41,891 nucleotides of DNA. Origin: Planctomycetota bacterium (lineage in GTDB: Bacteria; Planctomycetota; UBA1135; JAKEFM01). The position numbers and the translations under genes are program-made. The stretch lies in contig JAKEFM010000152.1 in NCBI GenBank assembly GCA_022616055.1, forward strand, positions 1 to 41,891, written 5' to 3'. The notes beneath the pieces are model-generated. The model had not been told where the DNA came from. It was given only the letters and a program-made list of their open reading frames with translations, and did no database searches. Below, in pieces: positions 15,333 through 24,756 of this stretch. Each line of letters opens with the position of its first letter. Within the stretch, counting starts at the first letter, position 1.

Positions 15333-16523
15333 CTACTTCCCCTCCGGCTTCGCGGGCTCGAGGGCCGCGGGCTCCGGGAGCCTCGGCGCCAGGAGAGCGA
15401 GGACGACCATCGCCGTGCCGAAGTTCCTGGATCGCTCGAAGACCCGGTCGTTCCAGGAGCCGTCCGGATCGCGCACCTTGAAGATCTTCTCGTGGAGCCG
15501 CGCGCGCAGCGGCGGGCGCTCGACGGCGGGGAGGCTCTCGATCGCCTGGGCCGCGTAGTAGTGGCCGTAGAAGTAGTAGTAGGGGGCGATCCCGTAGGGA
15601 CCCTCGTGGGTCCCGGTCTTCTTGCGGCGGTCCTCGAGCGCCTGCCACTCCTCGAGGAAGGCCTCGACCGACTTCCGGGTCGCCGCGACCGAACCCCCGC
15701 CGAGGAGGCGAAGCGTCGTCTCGCAGACCGGCATCCGGGCGATCGCGCCGGGCACCTTCGCACGGACGTCCTGGCCGCCGCGTCCGCCCACGGCGCCCGA
15801 ATAGACGAAGGCCCCTTCGGAGGTGCGGGCCTCCTCGAGGACGCGCCGCGCCCGGTCGAGGACCCCGGGGCTCACCTGGGCGCCGACTTTCCGGGCCTCG
15901 AGGAGCGCCTGGACGACGGGCGCCGTCGTGAAGGTCGAGGGAGGGCTCCAGGTCGCCCACCCCCTCCCCCTCGCGTAGTTCCAGCCTCCGGCGGCGAGCT
16001 CCCGCTTCTCGACGACGGCGGCGGGGATCTCCGTCTTCTCGATCGCGGCGACGAGCCAGGGGATCCGCAGGTCGATCGCCTCGGACCTCGGGCCGCCGCG
16101 GTCGAGCGCCTTGCATCGCGCGAGGAGGTGGAGGGCGTAGGCGTGCCCCCAGATCCGGACGTCGTAGCCCCCCGCGAACTCCGGGGTCATCAGGGGGTGC
16201 GCCAGGGTCTTCAGGACGAAGTCGACCCCCGCGTCGATCGCCCTCTGCGCGGCCTCGTCCTTCGGGTCGGCGGCGTGGAGGAGCGCCAGAGCGGAGATCG
16301 CGGTCCCTCCGATCTGGTAGCCGACGGGCGGGAGGTAATCCCCCTTCGCGTCCTTCCCTCCGTAGACGCCCTGGTAGGGCCAGGCGCCCCCTTCCTCCTG
16401 GCACCCGACGAGGATCCGGACCCCGTCCGCGATCGCCCGGTCGATGTCCGGGGCCGGCCCGTCCCCGGGCAGGCGAGGGTCGGACGGCGCGAGGAGCGCG
16501 AGGGCGAGGAGCGTTCGAGGCAT
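15333..16523 (-). CDS. Secreted prenyltransferase/squalene-oxidase-repeat (alpha-toroid) protein
   Basis: A 396-residue protein with an N-terminal signal (MPRTLLALALLAPSDPRLPG) and repeated helical pairs typical of the terpenoid cyclase/protein prenyltransferase alpha-alpha toroid: QEEGGAWPYQGVYGG, AISALALLHAADP, AAGGWNYARG, TTAPVVQALLEARK and DPDGSWNDRVFERS near the end. No DxDD cyclase motif or metal site is seen, so a structural or binding role is more likely than true cyclisation. Such secreted toroid proteins are common in Planctomycetota. It is divergent from the dienelactone hydrolase at 16622 (98 bp between them). Confidence 0.8.
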   Translation of the reverse strand: MPRTLLALALLAPSDPRLPGDGPAPDIDRAIADGVRILVGCQEEGGAWPYQGVYGGKDAKGDYLPPVGYQIGGTAISALALLHAADPKDEAAQRAIDAGVDFVLKTLAHPLMTPEFAGGYDVRIWGHAYALHLLARCKALDRGGPRSEAIDLRIPWLVAAIEKTEIPAAVVEKRELAAGGWNYARGRGWATWSPPSTFTTAPVVQALLEARKVGAQVSPGVLDRARRVLEEARTSEGAFVYSGAVGGRGGQDVRAKVPGAIARMPVCETTLRLLGGGSVAATRKSVEAFLEEWQALEDRRKKTGTHEGPYGIAPYYYFYGHYYAAQAIESLPAVERPPLRARLHEKIFKVRDPDGSWNDRVFERSRNFGTAMVVLALLAPRLPEPAALEPAKPEGK

Positions 16524-16621
16524 CGGTTCCTCCGGGACGGGGATCTTACGGGAGGCGGCGCGAGGTTGCGCCGGGGGCGGAGGGGCTTCATCCTGCCTCC
16601 GCTTCCGGATGGAGGTTCCTC

Positions 16622-17356
16622 TTGCCCGCGATCCCGTTCCTCCTCGCGATCCTCCAGGGCTCGACGCAACCCGCGATCGTGACCGAGTCGCGAACGCTCG
16701 CCGTCGGGGACCAGACGGCCACCTCGCACTTCGCCCGGCCCGCGGCCGGGAAGAGCCCCGGGCTCGTCGTCGTGCACGAGTGGTGGGGACTGAACGACCA
16801 GATCAAGGGGGTGGCGGGAGTCCTGGCGGATCGGGGATACGCCGCGCTCGTCCCCGACCTCTACGGCCGGAAGGTGGCGACGGACCGCGACCTCGCCCAC
16901 GAGCTCTCGCGGGGGCTCGAGGACGGCAAGGCCGTGAAGATCCTCCGCGCCGCCGTCGCCGCGCTGCGCGCGGACCCGAACGTCGACCGGGATCGGATCG
17001 GGATCATCGGCTTTTGCATGGGAGGGAAGTACGCCCTCCTCGCCGCGCTCGAGGAGGAGGCGCTCTCGGCCTCCGTCGTGTGCTACGGCTCCGTGATCAC
17101 GGACGCCGCGACGTTGAAGACGCTCCGCTGCCCCGTCCTCGGCGTGTTCGGGAGCGAGGACCGGGGGATCCCCGTCTCGGAGGCGAAGGCCTTCGAGGAG
17201 GCGGCGAAGAAGGCGGGGAAGGACGTCGTCTGCCGGGTCTACGAGAAGGTCGGACACGCGTTCCTGAACGCGGACCGCCCCGGCCACAAGCCCGACGTCG
17301 CGGAGCGGGCGTGGAGGGACATCCACGAGTTCCTCGCCAAGCACCTGCGCCGGTAG
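16622..17356 (+). CDS. Dienelactone hydrolase family protein, exported
   Basis: A 244-residue alpha/beta hydrolase. The TTG at 16622 is chosen because GGAGG lies six bases upstream (16611-16615); an ATG at 16609 is out of frame. A short signal-like stretch (LPAIPFLLAILQGSTQP) comes first. The catalytic triad is Cys132 in GFCMGGKYA, Asp180 in FGSEDRGIP and His212 in VGHAFLN. The family's VVHEWWGLN with its conserved Glu is also present. It probably opens a lactone or cleaves an ester; the natural substrate is unknown, since many members are not in chloroaromatic pathways. It converges on the TPR gene. Confidence 0.9.
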   Translation: MPAIPFLLAILQGSTQPAIVTESRTLAVGDQTATSHFARPAAGKSPGLVVVHEWWGLNDQIKGVAGVLADRGYAALVPDLYGRKVATDRDLAHELSRGLEDGKAVKILRAAVAALRADPNVDRDRIGIIGFCMGGKYALLAALEEEALSASVVCYGSVITDAATLKTLRCPVLGVFGSEDRGIPVSEAKAFEEAAKKAGKDVVCRVYEKVGHAFLNADRPGHKPDVAERAWRDIHEFLAKHLRR

Positions 17357-17368
17357 GGGGCGCGGCGC

Positions 17369-18040
17369 CTACTGCCAGGTGGGGCCCTCCCCTTCGACCA
17401 TCTCCCCCTCGCGCAGGCAGCGCACCCCCTCGAGCCGGATCTCCTCGGCCCGCGGGAAGACCTCCCGCTCGAGGGACGCCCAGTCCTCCTCCCCGAGCCG
17501 CATCCGGACGTTGTGGAGGAAGGCCTCGATCGGCCCGAGGGAGGGATCGCGCAGATCCTCGAGGAGCGTCCGGGCGAGGACCCAGCACGCGATCGCGGGC
17601 TCGGGACCGTAGCAGTCGCGGAAGAGGTTCCCCTCCGAGCGGAGGACGAGCGCCTCCCCGTACCGGTCGCCCAGTCTCCGGAAGATCCCCAGGGACTCCT
17701 CCAGGCAGTCGAGGGCGCGCAGGTACTGGGCGTCCCGTCCGAGGGCGGGCCCGAGGTAGCCGAGGTCGGCGGCGAGGCCCGGATCGTCCCCCTCGGTCCG
17801 GTGGAACTCGACGGCCCGGCCGAGGAGCTCCTGCGCGTCCTCGAGGCGGCGCGCCTCGAGGGCGATCCGCCCGAGCCGCTGGAGGCAGTTCGCCTGGGAG
17901 AGCCGGTCCCCCGCGGACCCGAAGAGCGCGATCGCCTCCTCGTAGAGGGGGATCGCCTTCTCGCCCCGACCCCCGCGTAGCGCCTCGTCCGCCCGGACCT
18001 TCAGCGCGTCGGCGCGGCCGAGGTCGTCCGAGGCGGACAT
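17369..18040 (-). CDS. Tetratricopeptide-repeat protein
   Basis: A 223-residue soluble protein with no signal peptide. Helical repeats about 40 residues long are visible: ALKVRADEALRGGRGEKAIP LYEEAIALF (split for length), then SQANCLQRLGRIALEARRLE, DLGYLGPALGRDAQYLRALD and EALVLRSEGNLF. Each shows the Leu/Gly/Ala/Tyr pattern of TPRs, as in the N-terminal blocks of Kinesin-light-chain-like proteins. The C-terminal 60 residues are not repeats. It likely mediates protein contacts; no partner can be named. It precedes the start of the lipoprotein gene's 3' end by 31 bp on the same strand. Confidence 0.75.
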   Translation of the reverse strand: MSASDDLGRADALKVRADEALRGGRGEKAIPLYEEAIALFGSAGDRLSQANCLQRLGRIALEARRLEDAQELLGRAVEFHRTEGDDPGLAADLGYLGPALGRDAQYLRALDCLEESLGIFRRLGDRYGEALVLRSEGNLFRDCYGPEPAIACWVLARTLLEDLRDPSLGPIEAFLHNVRMRLGEEDWASLEREVFPRAEEIRLEGVRCLREGEMVEGEGPTWQ

Positions 18041-18071
18041 CGTCCCGGGGGAGCCCCCTCGATCCGCGGGA

Positions 18072-21000
18072 TCAGAACTGGATCGGGAGCTTGAGGAACC
18101 GGATCTCCGGCCGCGGCGTGGAGAGGGAGATCCCCGACGCGCCGAGGTCGAAATCGACGACGAAGCGGAAGTAGCGCTTCCCGGCGATGCCGTCGAGATT
18201 CGGCGAGAGGGTCGTGTAGGTCGCGGAGCTCAGGGGATCGGTCGCTCCCTGGAACTGGATCGCGACCGCCTGGCCCGGGAGGATCGTGTCCGCCGTCCCC
18301 TGGGTGAAGACCCGGAAGTAGCGCGGGTGGACGCGGACCGTCGTCGACCCCGCCGCCGGGAGCACGGCCATCATCGACCCGTCTCCGGGATCGGTCTGGA
18401 TCACGGTGTTCGTTCCGTCGTAGGTCGCGGAGACGATCGTGAAGAGCTGCGGCGGGCTGGTCTGCGCCGTGTTCGGGTTGAACGCGTACCGGACGAGCGT
18501 CGCGGGGTTCGACGCGAGCTCGACGGGGATCGTGGCCGAGAACTGCGTCACGTTCGCCAGCGGGATCGTCTGGTCCGTCCCGGGGAGGAACGGAGGGAGG
18601 AAGACCTTTCCCGCGGGGTCGGTCTTGACGACGCCGGCCAGTCCCGGGAACTGGGGGACGGAGCTGACCAGGGGATAGTCCAGGTTGGTGGTGTTGTTCG
18701 GCGGGCTGGAGACCCAGGGATAGAGGACCGTCCCCAGGGAGCCCATGGAGACGGCCCCCGCGTCGATCCAGGCCGAGCGCGCGCGCGACTTCGGGCCGAA
18801 GTTGGGGAGGAGCACCCACGCGTTGTTGTGCTGGTCGATCGTCGGGGTCGAGAAGCTCGTCACGTCCGTCCCCGGCGGGGTGCCGAGCCGGACGATCGGG
18901 TTCCCGACGGCGTCGAACCGGGCGGAGTGGAGCTGCAGCGTCCCCCCGCCCCCCATTCCGCCGCGGCAGACGGTGGTCGGCGTGTTCGCCTGGTCGACGC
19001 CGAGCCCTCCGTCGCCTCCCCTCACCTCGAACCGCGTATTCGTGGCCTCGATCCGGATCCCGCCCGGAGTGCCCGGGGCGGCGAGGGGATCCTGCGCGGA
19101 CGCGTCCGCCGACTCGACCATGATCATCCCGCCCGAGCCCCCGCCGCCTCCGCCCCCCGCGGGATTGATGAAGAGGATGCTCTCGCCGTGTCCCCCGTTG
19201 CCCCCCTTCGCGGAGAGCTTGCCGGTCGACGTGACGACGATCGGGCCGATGGCGCGCAGGATCAGGACCCCCCCGCCGCCGCCTGCCGCGCCTCCCTTCC
19301 GGTCGGCGCTGGGGGCGTTGCCTTGCCACTGGGTGTTGTTGAGGCAGTTGGGGTTGGGTGTCGTCGCGCTGTAGAAGACCGCGTCGCCTCCCCCTCCACC
19401 CCCCTGGCCGGCGACGAGAGCGTTCAATTCGCCCGCGAGGGGATTCCCGCCCAGGACGAACTTCCGGCCGAAGAAGTCGTTCCCCGTGAACAGGACCCCG
19501 CCGGCGTCCGTGTCCGTGAAGACGTCGGGGCCGAACGCGCCGCCGTCGACGGGGAGGGCGAGGTCGACGCAGTCGCCGACCCCGGGCCCGGGGCCGCCGT
19601 TCGACCCGTTGAGGCCCGCGGGGACCGGCCAGGGGGGCGCACCGATGGCGAAGGGGAGGGAGTGCGTCTTCCTCGTGAGGATGCCGCCGCCGCCACCCCC
19701 CCCGCGCCGCTGCGTGTCAGGGCCCGTCCCGAAGCACGAGTGACCCCCCTTCCCGCCCCCGGACGGGGTGTTCCCCGGGCCGTAGCCGTCCTCCCCCTGC
19801 ACGTCGGACCCCACGGCGCTCAGGGACGCGGCCCCTCCCTGGCCGCCGCCGCAGTTGCCGGGAGCCCCGCTCTGGGGCTGCTCGGGCGTGTTGAGGCCTC
19901 CCGTGTTCAGGGCGTCGATGCCGTCGACGTTGATCTCCCCGATGACGGTGATGCGGCCGGTGGCGTTGATGACGAGGGGATTGGGGCCCTGCCCGAGGAC
20001 CCGCGCGTTCGCGCCGACCACGAGGTTGTGCAGGTTGAGGACCCCGTTCACGACCGGGGCCTGCTGTCCGACGTTGTTGACGACGACGTCGAAGCTCGTG
20101 TCGAGGAAGACCGTCGTGCCCGCCTGGACGGTCCAGTCGAAGGTCGACTCCACGCCCGGGAACGGCTCGTTCGCCGTGAGGACGCCGCCTCCCCAGTCCG
20201 CCGTCGGGACGTCGAAGGCGACGCCCACGTCCTCGTGCTCCGAGGTGAGGAACTCCTCGGTGAAGGCGTCCTCGTTCCCGCCCGGATCGGGCGGCTCGAC
20301 GGTGTAGCTCGCCGCGACGACGTCGGCGGGGAGCGCCTGCACCTGCCCGATGTCCCGCACCCCCTCCGCGACGCGGACGCGGACGGTCTCCCCCGCGGGG
20401 AGGATCCCGAGCGGAACGATCTTGACGAGGGCCTTCTCCGGGCGCGGGCAGTCGGGGCTCGCGAGGTCGAGCGTGCAGTTCTGGACCAGGGTCACCGTCC
20501 GCGGGATCTCCACGAAGGTCCCGGGATTGGCGGGGTCGGAGAACTCGAGGACGAAGTTCTCGAGGCTGACGTTCGAGGGGGCCGGGTCGAGGGACTGGTC
20601 GAACGAGACGTCGAACGACTCGATCGGATCGGAGAAGAGGTTGAGGGGGAGCGGGACGCCCGGATCCGGGGCCGTCACCGTCGGGAAGGGAGGGCTCGTG
20701 GGATCGGGATCCGCCAGCGGCGGCTCGAAGGGCGGGATGGGCGTGCGGAAGATCACGCTCGCCCCTTCCATCAGGGGGTCGCCGTCCGTCGCGCGGAGCA
20801 CGGTCGGCCCCACCCCGGTGAGGAGGGTGAGGGTGTAGGTGATCGCGTTCGGCTGGAGGCCGCCGGTGACGAGGGCGGAGTCGGTCGGGCAGGTCGGCTG
20901 GAAGACGAGCCGCGTCCCGGGCGCGCAGGGGTCCACGAAGAAGGTCCCCGTCACCGGCACGCCGTTCGACCCCTGGATCACGATCGAGTTGAACGAGACG

Positions 21001-21215
21001 GTGCCGAGGTCGAGCGGCTTGTTGAAGTCGAAGACCATCCGCTGGTTGAGGGGCCAGACGGAGGCCTCGGGGACGTTCACGGAGAGGAGGCGGAACTGGC
21101 CCGCACCCCCCCCGGACCCGCCGCCGCCGCCGCCGCCGCCGCAGGCGCCGATCGCGGCGGCGAGGAGGGGAAGGGACAGGGTGACGAACCGAGATCGCTT
21201 CCCGGGGTGGAGCAT
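18072..21215 (-). CDS. Large glycine-rich lipoprotein with Ig-like N-terminal region
   Basis: 1047 residues from ATG 21215, which has AGGAAGGA just upstream; the frame is open to 21377 but without a signal. The N-terminus MLHPGKRSRFVTLSLPLLAAA leads to IGAC, a lipobox, directly followed by a run of eight glycines. Residues about 35-120 look like an SbsA/Big_5-type Ig-like domain (VFDFNKPLDLGTVSFNSIVI...). The middle third is glycine-rich, with repeated clusters such as GGGKGGHS, RRGGGGGGG and GGAAGGGGGVLILRAIG, and 'I.V...G.I..NG..G' motifs suggesting a beta-helix. The C-terminal 250 residues are beta-rich. It is probably anchored at the outer cell surface as an adhesin or scaffold; no enzyme motif was found. 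Confidence 0.78.
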   Translation of the reverse strand: MLHPGKRSRFVTLSLPLLAAAIGACGGGGGGGGSGGGAGQFRLLSVNVPEASVWPLNQRMVFDFNKPLDLGTVSFNSIVIQGSNGVPVTGTFFVDPCAPGTRLVFQPTCPTDSALVTGGLQPNAITYTLTLLTGVGPTVLRATDGDPLMEGASVIFRTPIPPFEPPLADPDPTSPPFPTVTAPDPGVPLPLNLFSDPIESFDVSFDQSLDPAPSNVSLENFVLEFSDPANPGTFVEIPRTVTLVQNCTLDLASPDCPRPEKALVKIVPLGILPAGETVRVRVAEGVRDIGQVQALPADVVAASYTVEPPDPGGNEDAFTEEFLTSEHEDVGVAFDVPTADWGGGVLTANEPFPGVESTFDWTVQAGTTVFLDTSFDVVVNNVGQQAPVVNGVLNLHNLVVGANARVLGQGPNPLVINATGRITVIGEINVDGIDALNTGGLNTPEQPQSGAPGNCGGGQGGAASLSAVGSDVQGEDGYGPGNTPSGGGKGGHSCFGTGPDTQRRGGGGGGGILTRKTHSLPFAIGAPPWPVPAGLNGSNGGPGPGVGDCVDLALPVDGGAFGPDVFTDTDAGGVLFTGNDFFGRKFVLGGNPLAGELNALVAGQGGGGGGDAVFYSATTPNPNCLNNTQWQGNAPSADRKGGAAGGGGGVLILRAIGPIVVTSTGKLSAKGGNGGHGESILFINPAGGGGGGGSGGMIMVESADASAQDPLAAPGTPGGIRIEATNTRFEVRGGDGGLGVDQANTPTTVCRGGMGGGGTLQLHSARFDAVGNPIVRLGTPPGTDVTSFSTPTIDQHNNAWVLLPNFGPKSRARSAWIDAGAVSMGSLGTVLYPWVSSPPNNTTNLDYPLVSSVPQFPGLAGVVKTDPAGKVFLPPFLPGTDQTIPLANVTQFSATIPVELASNPATLVRYAFNPNTAQTSPPQLFTIVSATYDGTNTVIQTDPGDGSMMAVLPAAGSTTVRVHPRYFRVFTQGTADTILPGQAVAIQFQGATDPLSSATYTTLSPNLDGIAGKRYFRFVVDFDLGASGISLSTPRPEIRFLKLPIQF

Positions 21216-21419
21216 CGTGGTCCTTCCTGCAGGGCTCTGGACGACCGGTCTCGTTCCCGGACAGGGGGGCAGCCGGGAAGGCGAGCCGAGCGGCAAGCAT
21301 CGCGCCTCAACCGCCGTGCCGCAATACCGGATCGCGGGAGGGGGTCGCCGTGCGGGGTCCCGCGGGCGTTTCCGCACGCTCCCCGTTCGGTCCCGGGCGC
21401 CCGGGAAGGGCGGGAGAGA

Positions 21420-22598
21420 TCAGCCCTCGGAGCGGGACCCCGAGGCGATCTCGGCGGCGGAGGGCTCCCCGCCCACGAACCCGTAGCCCCCCTTCTCGAG
21501 GAAGTCGAGGATGCGGTCGATCGGGGTGACGAGCCCCATGTGGGAGATCACGGTCGGGCGCCCGCGCCCGTGCGTGTAGATCTTCGAGTAGAGGCCGACG
21601 AGCTCCCGGGTCTCCGCGAGGAAGACCCCGCCGCCGGAGTTCCCGAAGTAGGCGGGCGCGTTGATCATCCAGTAGGTGTCGTCGCCGATCGCGCTGCGGG
21701 TGCTCGCGATCTCCCCGGAGGTCGGGATCGGGTCGTTCCCGAGGGGGCAGCCCACGGTGTAGACGGGGGTGAAGACCGGCACGGTCGCGACGCGCGACCG
21801 TTGCACGATCCGGGCAGCCCGCGGGGCGGGGTCCTCCGCGACGAACCGGATCAGGGCCACGTCGATCCCCTCCTCGTGGGCGAGGAGAGAGCCGGTGACC
21901 TCCCGGCGGGGGCCCGCCCCGGCGAAGACGAGGATCCGCAGCGCCGAGGGGTTCCCCCCCTCGGACTGGATGTTCCGCACGACGTGGTAGGCGGTGAGGA
22001 CGAAGGCTTCCGTCCCCGTCCCGGCGGGCCGCGTGTGGACGATCACCCCGCTGCCGACGGTCTCCTCCCCCGCGAGCTGGACGGTCGGGCCGATCATCCC
22101 GCTCTCCATCTCGGCGGGGTCGCGGGCGACGCGCGAGGCGAGGGAGGCGTGGTCCGCGCGGCGGGCCCGGCTCTCCTCGTCGAGCGCGCGGGAGAGGGAG
22201 TCGACCCCCGCGCCGATCCCCTCGAACCGGCGCAGCGCCCCGCCGAGGTCGCCGTCGAGCTTGCGGACGGCCTCCTGCGCCTCCCGGTCCCCCTCGGCGG
22301 CGCACGCGGCCGAGGTCTCGAGGGCCTCGATCCTCGCCCCCTCCGCGTGGAGTCGCGCCTCGAGCCGGCCGATCGCCTCGTCGACCTGGGGGAGCGTCCC
22401 CCGCATCTCGAGGGCGACGCTCCGCGTCTCCTCGAGCCCCCCCACCTCCGCGCGCAGCCGGGCGACCTCGCCGGCGAGCGCCTCCGCGCGCTCCCGCTCG
22501 ACCTCGAGCCGCCGCTCGAGACGGGAGGCGCGCAGGGCGAGCGCGGGCGGCAGCGCCAGGGCGGCGAGGATCGCGAGCCAGGTCGGGGTTCTCGTCAA
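21420..22598 (-). CDS. Membrane-anchored trypsin-like serine protease with coiled coil
   Basis: 392 residues from a TTG at 22598; a nearby ATG at 22612 is out of frame. An N-terminal hydrophobic anchor (LAILAALALPPALAL) is followed by a coiled coil to about residue 165 (RLERRLEVERERAEALAGEV and similar heptads). A chymotrypsin-fold domain follows with His205 (LTAYHVV), Asp246 (EGIDVALIRF) and Ser321 (YFGNSGGGVF). No PDZ domain follows, unlike DegP/HtrA. The anchor and coiled coil suggest an oligomeric envelope protease. It lies upstream of the lipoprotein on the same strand (204 bp gap) and is divergent from ribBA. Confidence 0.88.
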   Translation of the reverse strand: MTRTPTWLAILAALALPPALALRASRLERRLEVERERAEALAGEVARLRAEVGGLEETRSVALEMRGTLPQVDEAIGRLEARLHAEGARIEALETSAACAAEGDREAQEAVRKLDGDLGGALRRFEGIGAGVDSLSRALDEESRARRADHASLASRVARDPAEMESGMIGPTVQLAGEETVGSGVIVHTRPAGTGTEAFVLTAYHVVRNIQSEGGNPSALRILVFAGAGPRREVTGSLLAHEEGIDVALIRFVAEDPAPRAARIVQRSRVATVPVFTPVYTVGCPLGNDPIPTSGEIASTRSAIGDDTYWMINAPAYFGNSGGGVFLAETRELVGLYSKIYTHGRGRPTVISHMGLVTPIDRILDFLEKGGYGFVGGEPSAAEIASGSRSEG

Positions 22599-22719
22599 GC
22601 TGGCTTCCCCATTCTCGGTCGGGCGGGGCCCCCCTTATCGGCGCGCGCAGGAATCCGCTTTTGTCCGCGCCCGCTCGCCTTGCCCCCCCCCGGAGGGGGA
22701 CCTATGCTCGGCCCTTCCC

Positions 22720-23964
22720 ATGGCCTTCTCCCCCATCCCCGAGGTCCTCGAGGATCTCCGCGCCGGCCGGATGATCCTCCTCGTCGACGACCCGCGCCGC
22801 GAGAACGAGGGGGACCTCGTGATCGCGGCGGAGCGGGTCACCCCGGAGTCGATCAACTTCATGCGGAAGTTCGGGGGGGGGCTCATCTGCCTCTCCCTCG
22901 CGCCGGAGACCTGCGACCGCCTGCGCCTCCACCCCCAGGCGATCGAGAACACCTCCCGGCTCGGGACCGCCTTCACCGTCTCGATCGAGGCGAAGGAGGG
23001 GGTGAGCACGGGGATCTCCGCCGCCGACCGGGCCCACACGATCCTCACGGCGATCCGCGACGAGTGCCGTCCGGAGGACCTCGTGCGGCCCGGGCACGTC
23101 TTCCCGCTGCGGGCGCGCGAGGGGGGAGTCCTCGTGCGGCCCGGGCAGACGGAGGGGAGCGTCGACCTCTGCCGCCTCGCCGGTCTCAAGCCCGCGGGGG
23201 TCCTGTGCGAGGTCCTCCGGGAGGACGGCTCGATGGCCCGCCTCCCCGACCTGGAGGCCTTCTCCGAGCGCCACGGGATCCGGATCTGCGCGATCGCCGA
23301 CCTCATCCAGCACCGCCGCCGCAGCGAGCGCCTGATCCAGGCGGTCGGCGGGTGCAAGCTCCCCACCTCGCAGGGGGTCTTCGACCTCTTCGCCTACTAC
23401 GGGAAGATCGACCACCACGTCCACGTCGCCCTGACGAGGGGGATCCCGGGCCCCGCGACCGAGGGCGCTCGGGCCGCGATCGAGGAGCCCGTGCTCGTCC
23501 GCGTCCACTCGGAGTGCCTCACGGGGGATGCCTTCGGCTCGCTCAAGTGCGATTGCGGCCCCCAGCTCGGCCGGGCCCTCGAGATCGTCGGGGCCGCCGA
23601 GCGAGGGGTCGTCCTCTACATGCGGCAGGAGGGGCGCGGCATCGGCCTCCTCAACAAGGTCCGCGCCTACGCCCTCCAGGAGACGGGGCTCGACACGGTC
23701 GAGGCGAACGAGGTCCTCGGCTTCCTCCCCGACGAGCGCGACTACGGGATCGGCTCGCAGATCCTCTACGACCTCGGGATCCGGAGGCTGCGCCTCCTCA
23801 CGAACAACCCGAACAAGCCGTACGCGCTCTCGGGTTACGGCCTGGAAATCGTCGAAAGGGTTCCCCTGCAGGTCCCGCCGAACCCGGAGAACCGCCGGTA
23901 CCTCGACACGAAGAGGAAGAAGCTCGGTCATGTGCTGGACGAGATCGAGCAGTGGCTCGGGTGA
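22720..23964 (+). CDS. ribBA: Bifunctional 3,4-dihydroxy-2-butanone-4-phosphate synthase / GTP cyclohydrolase II
   Basis: 414 residues catalysing the two entry reactions of riboflavin synthesis. The N-terminal RibB domain (to about 205) shows [45 protein letters not shown] and [15 protein letters not shown]. The C-terminal RibA domain shows the zinc ligands C266, C277 and C279 ([18 protein letters not shown]), the [16 protein letters not shown]-binding loop and LLTNNPNKP. The ATG at 22720 is preceded by GGAGGGGGA about 20 bases away, which is far for a Shine-Dalgarno. No FMN riboswitch is visible in the 121-bp gap to the divergent protease, and no other rib genes are here. Confidence 0.96.
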   Translation: MAFSPIPEVLEDLRAGRMILLVDDPRRENEGDLVIAAERVTPESINFMRKFGGGLICLSLAPETCDRLRLHPQAIENTSRLGTAFTVSIEAKEGVSTGISAADRAHTILTAIRDECRPEDLVRPGHVFPLRAREGGVLVRPGQTEGSVDLCRLAGLKPAGVLCEVLREDGSMARLPDLEAFSERHGIRICAIADLIQHRRRSERLIQAVGGCKLPTSQGVFDLFAYYGKIDHHVHVALTRGIPGPATEGARAAIEEPVLVRVHSECLTGDAFGSLKCDCGPQLGRALEIVGAAERGVVLYMRQEGRGIGLLNKVRAYALQETGLDTVEANEVLGFLPDERDYGIGSQILYDLGIRRLRLLTNNPNKPYALSGYGLEIVERVPLQVPPNPENRRYLDTKRKKLGHVLDEIEQWLG

Positions 23965-24120
23965 GAGGAACGGGCCGGGGGCGCGATGCGGATCCCGGCG
24001 ACAATCCCTTGCACACGGGCCGGTTGCGACAGAGGGCGGACGGTGACGAAGAGCCTCTCCGGTGACGAAGGGACCCCCGGCCGTGGAATAGGGGAGCCCT
24101 CCGCCCGTCCAACGCCGCCG

Positions 24121-24756
24121 ATGCTCGCCGCCCTCCGATCCGGGGATCCCGCCGCCGAGTTCGACCTCATCCGCCAGGCGAGGAACGGCTCGGAGGCCGC
24201 GTTCCGCGACCTCGTCGTCCGCCATCAGGACCGGATCTTCCGGCTCGCCCACCGGTTCACGAAGGACACGCAGGAGGCGGAGGACATCGCCCAGGAGACC
24301 TTCCTCAAGGCCTACCGCAGGCTCCACACCTTCCGCTTCTCCTCCTCCTTCTACACCTGGCTCTACCGGATCGGCCTCAACACGGCGAACGACTTCCTCG
24401 AGAAGCGCGCCCGCGCCCCCCTCTCCCTCTCCGAGGACCCGGAGGCGCACGCCTCGAGCGGGACGCGCGCGCGGGAGGAGGCGCCCGAGCGCGCCGCGCT
24501 GCGCCTCGAGCTGCGGGAGGTGACGCGCCGCGTCCTCGCGTCGCTCCCCGAGAAGCACCGGTCGATCCTCCTGCTGCGGGAGTACGAGGGGCTCGGCTAC
24601 GACGAGATCGCGGCGGTCCTCGACTGCCCGCTCGGCACCGTCGAGTCGCGGCTCTTCCGCGCGCGCGCCCGGTTCCGGGCGGCGATCGAGGCGATGTACC
24701 CCGGGTACCTCGGGGGGACGGACGAGGGAGGGAGGCTCGAGCCATGGAACCGATGA
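24121..24756 (+). CDS. ECF-type RNA polymerase sigma factor
   Basis: 211 residues from ATG 24121; an upstream in-frame GTG at 24043 with GAGG before it would add 26 residues and cannot be excluded. Sigma region 2 is clear (AFRDLVVRHQDRIFRLAHRF, QEAEDIAQETFLKAYRRL, FYTWLYRIGLNTANDFL). An acidic linker leads to region 4 (LPEKHRSILLLREYEGLGYD, EIAAVLDCPLGTVESRLFRA). It should direct transcription of a specific regulon, probably including its own operon. The 3' end overlaps the anti-sigma gene by 13 bp, which supports a coupled sigma/anti-sigma pair. Confidence 0.93.
   Translation: MLAALRSGDPAAEFDLIRQARNGSEAAFRDLVVRHQDRIFRLAHRFTKDTQEAEDIAQETFLKAYRRLHTFRFSSSFYTWLYRIGLNTANDFLEKRARAPLSLSEDPEAHASSGTRAREEAPERAALRLELREVTRRVLASLPEKHRSILLLREYEGLGYDEIAAVLDCPLGTVESRLFRARARFRAAIEAMYPGYLGGTDEGGRLEPWNR

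Noticed and set aside
22599..22719. FMN riboswitch upstream of ribBA
   Set aside because: The 121-bp gap is too short and has none of the conserved RFN-element boxes.
18327..24065. A 1912-codon plus-strand open frame
   Set aside because: It is antisense or out of frame to the lipoprotein, protease and ribBA genes. Its composition is Arg/Gly/Asp/Val-rich with no domain, as expected from third-position GC bias.
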